Positions 38,103 through 46,573 of a stretch of 64,000 bases of DNA are shown here, piece by piece (position 1 is the first letter of the stretch; every line of letters starts with the position of its first letter). This DNA comes from Symsagittifera roscoffensis (lineage: Eukaryota > Xenacoelomorpha > Acoela > Convolutidae). The stretch is taken from assembly GCF_963678635.1 (NCBI RefSeq), contig NC_087067.1, positions 26,297,547-26,361,546 on the forward strand. The letters run 5' to 3'. Made by a program: the position numbers and the translations under genes. The notes below the pieces were generated by a model. The model was not told the DNA's origin, ran no database searches, and saw only the letters and a list, made by a program, of their open reading frames with translations.

Positions 38103-38319
38103 TCAGTTCTTTTTCAAAATTAATTGAAAAGCATTCTCAGAAATACATACAAAAAATATGGATGTGACAATAAATTGTAAATATAAATCAATTCTTGTAT
38201 TCTTAGCAGAATTATCGGATGGTGCAGAAACATTTTTACAAACCGCTGATCAATTTTATTGCAAATTCTTGATCCATGTGCTCATAACTAAAATTTTGTT
38301 GATACTTGAAAGATTTAGA

Positions 38320-40205
38320 AGAATCTGCAGTATGCAAACATTTCGCCTGTTCTGTGTTTCTAAAAAGGCTTTCAGTCCTACACCAGATTCTAACCACTGC
38401 CAGTAGAATCCAATGAAAAATTTGAAACTGTTTGAACACTACAGCGCACAAACTCTGGAGGACACATTTTTGAGTTGCCCGTTGACTTCAATTGTGCATT
38501 TTTGGTGGGTTATCGAAGTTTGATGCGGCAAGGCTAATTTTTTGAAAAATTTGAAACTGTTTGAACACTACAGCGCACAAACTCTGGAGGACACGTTTTT
38601 GAGTTGCCCGCTGACTTCAATTGAGCATTTTTGGTGGGTTATCGAAGTTTGATGCGGCAAGGCTAATTTTTGGTTGTTTTTTTTCTGGAAAAATTTTTCT
38701 CTATGGATCTTAGGCTTTTTTATAAAAAGTTTGAAACGACGTGACAGGTCAACTGGAACATTTAGGATGCGGCCATTACACAAGCAGTCTGCTTTTGTTT
38801 CTTTTCAACCTCGGTTTAATGGTTTTATGGTCATGCTTCAAACTTTAATCAAAATTCAAACTTTTTTATGTGTTTTATATTGGTATTTCATTTTTTTAAG
38901 TCCCATATTCATCGTTTCTAAAGTCCCCTTTTTTCCGTTTTTTCCATTTTTTTTTGCAAACAAAATTACAATTAAGAGCTAAAATTAAGAGCAAATAAAT
39001 ACCAAAGAGTTCCTTCGCCACTCTTCGGTATTTATTTGAATCTATTTATGCTGTCTTTTTTACATCTCTCGTTTGCGTTTTAACATTAGGAACTCATTAA
39101 TGCAGTCATATAAACCTAGAATTCATCTTATAACAAACAAATTTTTTTGATCAATCAAACAGCCAGAGCGCCATTAATTTACAAAACGACTTTTTTTCTA
39201 AATTAGATTTTTGAAATCCCAATCTGACATAATCAGTTTAAAGTAATTTGAAATTTTAAATTTGTGAACAAAACGAGATGGAAAAAATGCTTGAAAAACA
39301 AATGAAAAGCATGCAAAATAATTGACAAAACAGTCGTTTGGTTAAAAAACTAATAATAAGTACTCAATTCTGCTGTTATTAGTGCAACTATGGGGAAAGC
39401 GCATTTAGGTAAGCTTGATGTTTTGTTGGCGCTTTTGACCATTGTAGATGGTCAAAAATAATAAATAAATTGCTTTCGAAGATAAACAGCTGATATTCCA
39501 GAAACATTAAAAAAAGAAACGCTGAAAGTTTCGTGGAATCTGCAACAAGCAAACATTGCGCTGTTCTGTGTTCCACAAAAGATAATCAATTCTACAATTT
39601 GATATTGAATTCCGTCAAAGTTTTGTACATACTCAACAGAGCAAAATAGGATTAGCGGATTGTAAATATAAATCGGAACTGCAAAACCAGGTTCTAACCA
39701 CTGGAATCCAGGTCAAACCAGGTTCAAACCAGGTCCAATGGAGTCCAGTGGGTTCGGCCATGACGCGAGCAGTCTGGTTTCGTTTCACTTCAATGCTGGT
39801 TTAATGAATTAATGGTCCATTTTGAGAAGCAAAAAAAACAATTAGGAGCTGAAACGCCTTGTTGAAATGGCAGTCTTTGGGTTTGCTTTCTCATTCTGAA
39901 AATTAATTTCCTCACTTTTTACTACTATTTTAGATCCATTTTTCTGTCTTTCTTACTTTCATCATAGGCATTTTAATATTGGGGATATGTCAATGTTAAT
40001 ATATACCAGAAATTTTTTCTTATATACAAAATAAAAATATTTTGACCAATCAAACAGCCAGAACGGCATTATTTGAACAAAAATGAAACCAATTTCTTCA
40101 GTTACTATTTCAAAATCCATATTTTGGCATAATAAGGTTATAATCTGATTGTCGTTCGAGTTTTTTCTATTTGAAACACAACCAGATGGAAAAGCTGCTT
40201 TCTGG
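38320..40205. repeat. Diverged intronic duplication
   Basis: Landmarks in 38320-39300 recur in the same order in 39535-40205: AGAATCTGCA then CTGTTCTGTGTT, CCAGATTCTAACCACTG against GGTTCTAACCACTGG, GCAGTCTG then GGTTTAATG, and CAATCAAACAGCCAGA at 39155 and 40048. The two copies have diverged, and Element A inserted exactly at the far edge of the second copy. Confidence 0.55.
38414..38669. repeat. 129-bp tandem duplication
   Basis: Units 38414-38542 and 38543-38669 are nearly identical. Each contains AACACTACAGCGCACAAACT and GTTTGATGCGGCAAGGC. Only a few substitutions separate them, so the event is recent. Confidence 0.9.
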
Positions 40206-41355
40206 TTTACTAAGCGCTCATTGCTGGTTGAATGCTTAGTAATTTTATCCTAAATTATAAGTCTCACCTTAGATCGTCAAATTGTCTTGACAAAAAGTAG
40301 AGTAGAAACAATAGTTAGAAAAGGTATGAATTAATTAGTTGGTTAGATACAGAGCACTGGGTTATTAGATTATATAAATGAATCGAACAGCTTAAAGAAA
40401 TATACCTATGAGGGGAGGTTGAGCTAATCTTATTTTGTTCATCAATATTTTATCTTCTTACTAAGGTCGGTGGCTGATTAGTATGTATGGTTGCCCTTGA
40501 TTTTGTCCAAGTCAGCACTTCTGGTTGGGTCGTCTGAATCGTCTAGCCGTAGTCCTTTGGGTACTTGTAGTCCAGACTTCCTCGGGTGTGCGAATCTCGA
40601 GTATCTCGATTTATAATTTTTCAAACTTAAAATGAGAATTTATTCTCTTTTTATAAGTGAAAAGGGCTAGATTAATTTTAGTGTTAGGGCAGAAAAGAAA
40701 AATTATTTATTTTTAAAAGATCTGACTGAAGAGAACTGACTTGCTGCTTACTGAGCAAAATGAAACACTGAAGATTTCAGGCCAGTCCTTTTGCTCATAA
40801 GCATAAACCGGCGGCTGATTCAATCTTTAATTATTCAGGTTTCACCTGCTCCTTTGTTCTCCCTTTTTAATAAGGGAATTTTCAACTAGTTTTTATTTGA
40901 TTTTTTCAAATCAAATATCTTCAACTTATTAGTCCCCTTTATTAAAAACCGCAGCCTTCAGTTTGTCTTATTAAAAATTCATATTACTCTCTCTGATGCA
41001 TCATATTGCAGGTGCACCTCTGCTTAATCAAAGCAAGGAGAATTTCAGTGCAGCCGGCAAGACTGCTAAATATTTATCTAGTTTGTTTCAAGTTAAGTTA
41101 AAAGGGACGTATTAATAATCGCCGCCCTTTTAAAATATTGAGCATGAAAAAACGAGAAAAATTGGACAAGTATTTAAAAAGGAGTGGATTTTCAAAACAA
41201 GATTTTATAGTCCTAATAAGAGTAAATCAGTCAATATCTGATTTAGTGAAAAGAGGCTTTAATTTAAATGGCACGCTCCAATTTAGAATTGGGTCGTTAA
41301 ATAAACAATTAAGACAATGGTCTTTTGTGTGTGTGTAGTATTTCGAAATACTACA
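40206..41355 (-). repeat. Element A 3' LTR
   Basis: 1150 bp, apparently identical to 48903-50052. In sense orientation it starts TGTAGTATTTC, the first half of a perfect 22-bp palindrome, and ends CTTAGTAAA, so only the 5' end has the usual TG. A TATAAAA-type box lies at 40648-40654 (minus), followed closely by an AATAAA within GAGAATAAATTCTC. Confidence 0.92.
40648..40654 (-). promoter_or_regulatory. Candidate TATA box in LTR
   Basis: TATAAAA on the minus strand. The 5' LTR counterpart is at 49345-49351 and would be the copy that drives the element. Transcription would start some 30 bp further in sense. No other evidence supports the position. Confidence 0.4.
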
Positions 41356-41372
41356 ACTCACCCCTTTTTTTA
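41356..41372 (-). promoter_or_regulatory. Polypurine tract of Element A
   Basis: In sense orientation AAAAAAAGGGGTGAG lies directly before the 3' LTR. This is the expected place and composition for the primer of plus-strand DNA synthesis. Confidence 0.7.
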
Positions 41373-41500
41373 GAAAACTAAGCTGTTCGATTCTTACAGT
41401 TACCATGGTCAAAATTTAAACACTAATGGTTAAATACTATAGTTATAAAATTTAAAGAGAACATCAAACGAAAAAGTTATAAAGATAAGTTAGGTTTTAT

Positions 41501-42190
41501 CTAGAGCTTCCTTCCGGATTCAAGCTCCACATTGTATGATGTGAGGATCGCTATCTTCCTCTGTGAAGCCTCAAGTTTTTGTTGCAACTTCACGATTTTC
41601 TTCTTTTTAATTTTGTTTTTGATTCGTAGTCTGCTCATTCCGTCCGTAAGTTGTTGAATGTCGTCCTGTTCTTCCTGTCTGTTTTTTACATGGTTCGAAA
41701 AAGCAGTTATTCCCTCAAACGGGATGGTGACTTGCGTGCCTCCTGCCTTGAGGATGTAGCCGTGTTCCTCCCTCTTCTTTAATTTCCAGAAGTTAGTTTC
41801 GTTCTTTATAACCCCTTCTGGCTGGGTTATGAAGTCGATAGGCATCATCGCCTTTTCCATTGTCGTTGAGTTAACGACTTCAATGAACGATGGCAGCTTC
41901 CATCTGTTAAAATTTCCCTTTATTGAGTACTTTAAACTCGTTATATATTTTGGATTTTCCGTATCCAATTTGGTTTCTCTGCACATCTGCAGCTCCAATC
42001 TTTGGGTTAAACTGGGAAAGTTGCGAGGGTTCTTATTTAACCCGTCGTCTATTGACAAAGATTGAACTGCTAGAGGTTTCCGTTGTTTCTTCCTGAGGGG
42101 CAGCTTTCTTTTGAACTCCTCTGGTGCTGGGTCTGCGTTTCTGCAATTCCAGTTTAAAATTGGGTCGTATTCCATTTTGCTAAACATCAA
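41501..42190 (-). CDS. Element A 3' accessory ORF, unknown function
   Basis: An intact frame of 229 residues between the tandem array and the 3' LTR, where env or an accessory gene would sit. I recognise no family. It has no signal peptide or membrane segment, so it is not an envelope protein. The N-terminal 50 residues are basic (K-R-K-L-P-L-R-K-K-Q-R-K). The middle is mixed and possibly globular. Residues of about 170-229 are rich in K, E, Q, L and I with a heptad-like spacing, which suggests a coiled coil. The basic and coiled-coil build would suit a nucleic-acid-binding or self-associating protein, but that is inference. The intact frame in an element lacking pol suggests it matters, or that the insertion is recent. 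Confidence 0.6.
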   Translation of the reverse strand: MMFSKMEYDPILNWNCRNADPAPEEFKRKLPLRKKQRKPLAVQSLSIDDGLNKNPRNFPSLTQRLELQMCRETKLDTENPKYITSLKYSIKGNFNRWKLPSFIEVVNSTTMEKAMMPIDFITQPEGVIKNETNFWKLKKREEHGYILKAGGTQVTIPFEGITAFSNHVKNRQEEQDDIQQLTDGMSRLRIKNKIKKKKIVKLQQKLEASQRKIAILTSYNVELESGRKL

Positions 42191-42347
42191 TATAAAATGA
42201 CCAAATATTCAAAATCCCGAATTACATTCGGATATTAAGGCTAATTATCAAATGTTTGAACGATGAAGGACAAAGTGTAAAATTGTATATATATATAAAA
42301 GGTGGAAAATATAATCTTGTGGTTTCACACAAACCCACCACGGAAAA

Positions 42348-42523
42348 CAAATGAAGAAAGACGATCATGGTGTTTATTAACCACAGGAATACAAATCAAG
42401 AAAGACGATCATGGTGTTTATTAACCACAGGAATACAAATCAAGAAAGACGATCATGGTGTTTATTAACCACAGGAATACAAATCAAGAAAGACGATCAT
42501 GGTGTTTATTAACCACAGGAATA
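42348..42523 (-). repeat. 44-bp tandem repeat, four copies
   Basis: Four consecutive 44-bp units (starting 42348, 42392, 42436, 42480) differ only at one base in the first. Each unit contains TGTTTATTAACCACA, a forkhead-like TGTTTAT beside a Runx-like AACCACA. A further TGTGGTTT lies at 42318-42325. The array stands about 160 bp upstream, in sense, of the accessory ORF. It could be an enhancer, promoter or insulator-like element. Confidence 0.9.
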
Positions 42524-42559
42524 AAGCACTTTACAACACTGAGTTAAGCTCAGATATTA

Positions 42560-43876
42560 AACTTATGTAGTTAAAGCAAAAATCAAAATTTGGGCATTAA
42601 TTAACCCCTAATCTTAAATATATGTCCACCTGGTTGTCATAACCAGCAATTTTTGTTATATTTTTTGATAGAAAAAAGAAAAGATTTGAATTAGAATCAA
42701 ATCAAAATGAAATATCGTAGAAAAGAAAAATTAAACAGACAATTTGCAAACTGTATAATTTTCAAAAAGATAAGTTTATTAGTTTCTCTTTGGTTTTAAT
42801 CCTCTGCATCAATCAATGTTCACATCTTTAGTACAGAAAGTCATCCTGAACTTTATGATGCAAAAATTTAACGTAAACAATCTTAAGGATGATGCGATCC
42901 AATTTTCAAAGTGTTGCTTCTGAAAATTTGTGGTTTTTAAGATTTTAAATGCCTGCATGTTGTGGATTTTGAACTACCGAATTGATATTTTGGCCAAATT
43001 GTGAGGAGTGAATCATAAGAGTCTCAAAGGCTGCATACAGCCACCAACAAGCACTTGCGTTGTTGAAAGAATATGGTACCATAATTTTAAAAAGGCTACA
43101 TGAAGCCACCAACAAATGCTGGCATAAATCTGCGGCGGGTCGGGTCGAAAAACGTTGTTCGCCCATTTTATGATAAAGAATATTGATGAAAATTTTACTC
43201 AATGTGTTGAGAAGAAAGGAGGTGATATTTCCCTTTTTGATGAATTTCTTCTAGTTTGCATTTTGTAACTTGAAAACTATAAAGATAATAATTAATGTCA
43301 TCGGTCCCTACTTGGGCCCTAAGAGGAATCCGATGGTGCAAATTAATTTCGCAGAATGAGTTTGTTACAATTTTACATTGGCTAGTTCTTTCATCAAAGG
43401 TTTCACTCTATTATTTCTCGTTATTATACGTAGGGTAATTTGACATTCCCTTAAGTGTAAAACTGATTTTTCAGTTGATAAAACCGCCTGAAAATGAAAT
43501 TAATATAGACTCGTAAAACTGTGATATTTTAAACTCCTGGCCTTTTGCAATTTTTTTGTCTGAGCCATTGGGTTCCGATCCCTCTATCTTTATTTGATTT
43601 TGAGGATGGTCCAAAATTGTTAGCGTACTTGACTGTTTTCGATCTCGGTTAAGAATTAAATCCGTGTTCATGCATTTTGGCATATCCTTTTGGGTGTCAT
43701 ACAGAACCGCTATTCATTGTAGTACATTTGTAGGATAATATTCGTAATCTAATTTTTTAGTAATATTAAACAAAGTTTACTGCTCAGTATACAAAACTTT
43801 AGGTAAACTTCACAAATTTTTAAGCGTTATAAAAGCTTTAATAAAAATTAATGTTTTAAAGCACGAAGAAACGGGT
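42560..43876 (-). other. Element A internal region without recognisable pol
   Basis: Where reverse transcriptase, RNase H and integrase should follow the protease there are only short frames, the longest 70-85 codons, with no catalytic motifs. AAGGCTGCATACAGCCACCA (43026 on) is repeated in diverged form at about 43090. The segment is either the scar of a large deletion or replacement sequence of other origin. Confidence 0.6.
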
Positions 43877-44616
43877 TTATTTTTTTTCTATGTTTTCAAA
43901 CGTTTGGCCTATTACACCTTTGTTTATGTCTACTTTTGATTCTCTGGAATTTTTTAGTACGATAGGCATTGACTTAATTTCATTCCTACAATAAGTGCTT
44001 TTTGCATTGATGCCTTTTTGTTCTAAGGACTTATCAATTCTAAACGATGTTCCTACTTTGAAAAGCATGCCTGCTGGAGAAATTGAAATTACGCGGGATG
44101 ATTTTGGTGCAATAGTTATTTTTTTATCAAGAAGTACATTTTGATAAAAGCTTAGATATGGATAACTTTTGCTTCTTATAATACTGATAGGAACTGTTAT
44201 ATCTGGGTATTTTTTTAATTCTAAGTTCAAATTTGGAAAGTTTATTGATTTAATGTTGTGAGAAATGAAATCCATTCCTAATATATTTAGATCGCATCCG
44301 TTCTTGGCTGAAATCCATGCTTTGATTTTTACCGGATTATCAGTGTTTGTACCGAAAGTTGAGTCAAAGTTAGTATAACCTATAAGGTTAAGTTTTTCTC
44401 CATTAACAGCAACTGTGTTTGATCTTTCTTTATTCAGCTGTAGAGGTTGTATTTTACAATATTGTTCATAACTGTCGAAATTAATAAGCGAACATGTTGC
44501 TCCAGTGTCTAGAAGAAATTGGGTTTCCAGACCGTTATTTTTATTTCTGTCTCCGACGGGATGTTGGTATATATTAATATATAATTGTATTTTTGGTTCA
44601 GACAGAGACTGATCTA
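43877..44616 (-). CDS. Element A protease (frameshift-expressed pro)
   Basis: This frame lies -1 to gag and begins at the gag stop, with no useful start codon of its own. It encodes a retroviral-type aspartic protease that cuts Gag precursors during particle formation. The active site is L-L-D-T-G-A (codons for D-T-G-A at 44498-44509). The second conserved element is I-L-G-M-D, about 75 residues later (near 44272-44283). Another 130 residues follow, of the kind that link protease to reverse transcriptase, and the frame then stops at 43877. Expression would need a -1 slip at TTTAAAC (44617-44623). The whole pol that normally follows is absent. The protease itself looks intact, which is notable in an element without polymerase. 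Confidence 0.8.
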
Positions 44617-45708
44617 GTTTAAATTCACAAGTTCACACTCATTATCGGTATAGTCTCCTGAAATGTCATCATCACTAAAGTTGTGGATCTGGTAAGGTGA
44701 ATGACAATCGTTATTTTCGTTGAAGGATTTTTCACTGTTCGAACTGTCACGCGATTGAGAACTTTCATTGTAATTTGACAAATGCCTGAAATCATGTTGG
44801 GGATTTATTTCATTGAAATTGTTGTCTACTCTTGACCTACTCTTGCTGTAGTTATGGTAACTTCGGTTTGAATTCTCTCTTAATTGAAGCGAGTCATAAT
44901 TTTGCTCCTTTTGATCGTTATATTTAAAGCAATGTCTTATCGTATGGCCTGACATGCAACACCAGTTGCAAAACATTGGGTTGTTTTGTTGGTTTCTATG
45001 CTCATGTGGATTATAAGCTGCGTTTATTTTATGATCCTTCATTAGTCCTGTTAACTCTTTAAGTTGATCCTTTATTCCCTCTATTTTCAATTTATTATCA
45101 ACACTACTTGAGGCTGTTCCAGTAAACTCACTACTTACTGCAAAACTTAAGTCTTTTGTTGCAATATGATCTTTTAATTGTTGCCATGTTGCGGGTGGGT
45201 TCTCAATTAGGAATTGATGAGCCTTTTGTTTCAAGCCTGGCGGGCTTAAGCCGCGTACAAAGAATTCCATTTTCTTTGCTGTTTTTTGATCATCATTAAA
45301 AGTTGGATTAGGCCATCCACGGTCTACGGCGGTGCTTAATCTATGTATGTAGCTTTTAATGAATTCATCAGGTTGTCTTTTTCTGTTTTCTGCTTCTATT
45401 CGTCTCCTATACTTATCTTTATCATCAGTGAATCTATCTATGAATTGATCTCTTATATCATTCCAAGGTAAGTTTGCTGCTAATCCCTGATACCATTGAG
45501 CGGCTGGACCTCTTAATATTGAACCAAATAAGGCTCTTTGTCTGTTATCATATGCGTCTTGTTCGTCACCTGCGTCTCCTGGTCTAGTGCCTAGGGAAAA
45601 TGCTATCTTTTTCTCTACTATATCAAGAAAATCTCTTGCATCTTCATTCGGATCTAAGCCGGTAAGCTTTTCGAGAGCTAAATCTGGGTATGCTACTACG
45701 TTTGCCAT
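44614..45708 (-). CDS. Element A gag (capsid-nucleocapsid polyprotein)
   Basis: 364 residues with a clear ATG, intact to a TAG. Gag forms the particle that packages the element's RNA in the cytoplasm. Residues of about 10-190 resemble the retrotransposon gag capsid region, including R-G-P-A-A-Q-W-Y (67-74) and the F-x-x-R-F segment near 89-93, followed by a W-P-N motif. A CCHC zinc knuckle follows at C247, C250, H255 and C260, the nucleic-acid-binding nucleocapsid part. The last 100 residues are polar and rich in S, N and D. The 3' end carries the slippery heptamer T TTA AAC immediately before the stop, so ribosomes can pass into the protease frame. Upstream lie two small ORFs. The family is Ty3/gypsy-like by motif, not by search. 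Confidence 0.88.
   Translation of the reverse strand: MANVVAYPDLALEKLTGLDPNEDARDFLDIVEKKIAFSLGTRPGDAGDEQDAYDNRQRALFGSILRGPAAQWYQGLAANLPWNDIRDQFIDRFTDDKDKYRRRIEAENRKRQPDEFIKSYIHRLSTAVDRGWPNPTFNDDQKTAKKMEFFVRGLSPPGLKQKAHQFLIENPPATWQQLKDHIATKDLSFAVSSEFTGTASSSVDNKLKIEGIKDQLKELTGLMKDHKINAAYNPHEHRNQQNNPMFCNWCCMSGHTIRHCFKYNDQKEQNYDSLQLRENSNRSYHNYSKSRSRVDNNFNEINPQHDFRHLSNYNESSQSRDSSNSEKSFNENNDCHSPYQIHNFSDDDISGDYTDNECELVNLN
44617..44623 (-). promoter_or_regulatory. -1 ribosomal frameshift heptamer
   Basis: In sense orientation the sequence is T TTA AAC in gag frame, followed directly by the stop TAG. This is the canonical X XXY YYZ slippery site. A one-base slip back gives CTA GAT and enters the protease frame with no intervening stop. 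I did not identify a downstream pseudoknot by eye. Confidence 0.85.
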
Positions 45709-45829
45709 CTTTGTTTAATTCACTCAATGTTTTGTTAATAATATATAAAGGGTTTGGATGTGTTGTGTACTGATCAATTTTTTCGGACTGAAATAATTGT
45801 ATTTAAGTTACAATGAAGTTTGCTGAGTT

Positions 45830-46085
45830 CAATGAATACGAATTTTTGTTAGATATATCAATAGTGCTATGGGGCTGATTAAGCTTTTTTAAGATGGAAG
45901 TTATCTCTGGGGTATTGCTGCTGGAAAGAATGGTTAGTTCGTGAATATTTTTGTGTGGGTGTTTGGACAAAATTGTGACTTGATCTTTTTGGATATTGGT
46001 GATATACCAAATAATTTTTGTGGTTTTTTTTTAATTTCAGTTTTAAATTAAATGCTATTGTATTTACTTGATAAAAGTTGGTCAT
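45830..46085 (-). pseudogene. Second copy of small leader ORF, frameshifted
   Basis: A 68-residue frame starts here, but its neighbouring frame continues a protein clearly related to the 101-residue ORF upstream. Both share N-L-K-L-K-L, I-I-W-Y-I-T-N, K-H-P and T-P-E-I in the same order. The switch occurs at a run of nine A (about 46027-46035), so one base was gained or lost. The two genes are therefore a tandem duplicate pair, and this copy is broken or possibly frameshift-expressed. Confidence 0.6.
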
Positions 46086-46267
46086 AGCATTTTACATCCT
46101 TTTAGGGACATAAATATTTATCTAGGGAATGATGAACAATATAAAAAATATTTAAATTTTTTCTTATGAACTTGTTATAATTTTTAATTTTTGTTAAGGA
46201 AAATTTTTTGTTTTTAATAAAAAATGATTAAAAAGCAAGTAGTTTTGTGCTTGGGTAAATTATGATA

Positions 46268-46573
46268 TCAAAAAGCAATCGGGAGTGAAGCAATTAATCG
46301 CTCTTCCGGTATACAAATTATATTATTTGGTATTTTTATTTGCTGACGAATTGTGTCAATTTCTGGAGTGTATCGTCGAAAAAAGACGTATAATTCGTGT
46401 TTATCGTCGTTAGGGTGTTTTGCTAGTATACTAATATGATCTTTCTCAGTGTTAGTGATATACCATATGATGTTAGAGACTTTATTTCCTAATTTGAGTT
46501 TTAAATTTATTGTACTGACGTCAATTTTAAAATGTGTTGACATTAATTTCACGATGTTTGTTTTCTTTTCCAT
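46268..46573 (-). CDS. Small leader ORF of Element A, unknown family
   Basis: 101 residues with ATG, lying upstream of gag in the element's long 5' region. I do not recognise it. The protein is basic at the start, has a hydrophobic strand-like core (S-N-I-I-W-Y-I-T-N) and ends S-L-P-I-A-F. It has no signal peptide or membrane segment. Its existence as a real gene is supported by the related copy just downstream (45830-46085), since conserved protein features between the two copies imply past selection. Extra small genes before gag are unusual in LTR retrotransposons. A role in particle or RNA handling is possible, but nothing in the sequence shows it. Confidence 0.5.
   Translation of the reverse strand: MEKKTNIVKLMSTHFKIDVSTINLKLKLGNKVSNIIWYITNTEKDHISILAKHPNDDKHELYVFFRRYTPEIDTIRQQIKIPNNIICIPEERLIASLPIAF

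Larger units (their letters stand above)
36580..40205 (-). other. Intron of neurexin-like gene, proximal part
   Basis: Part of the 14.5-kb intron between exons B and C. It holds a partial CCCGCACTG-family MITE, short tandem repeats and a diverged duplication of about 1 kb, listed separately. No extra exon is recognised. Confidence 0.6.
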
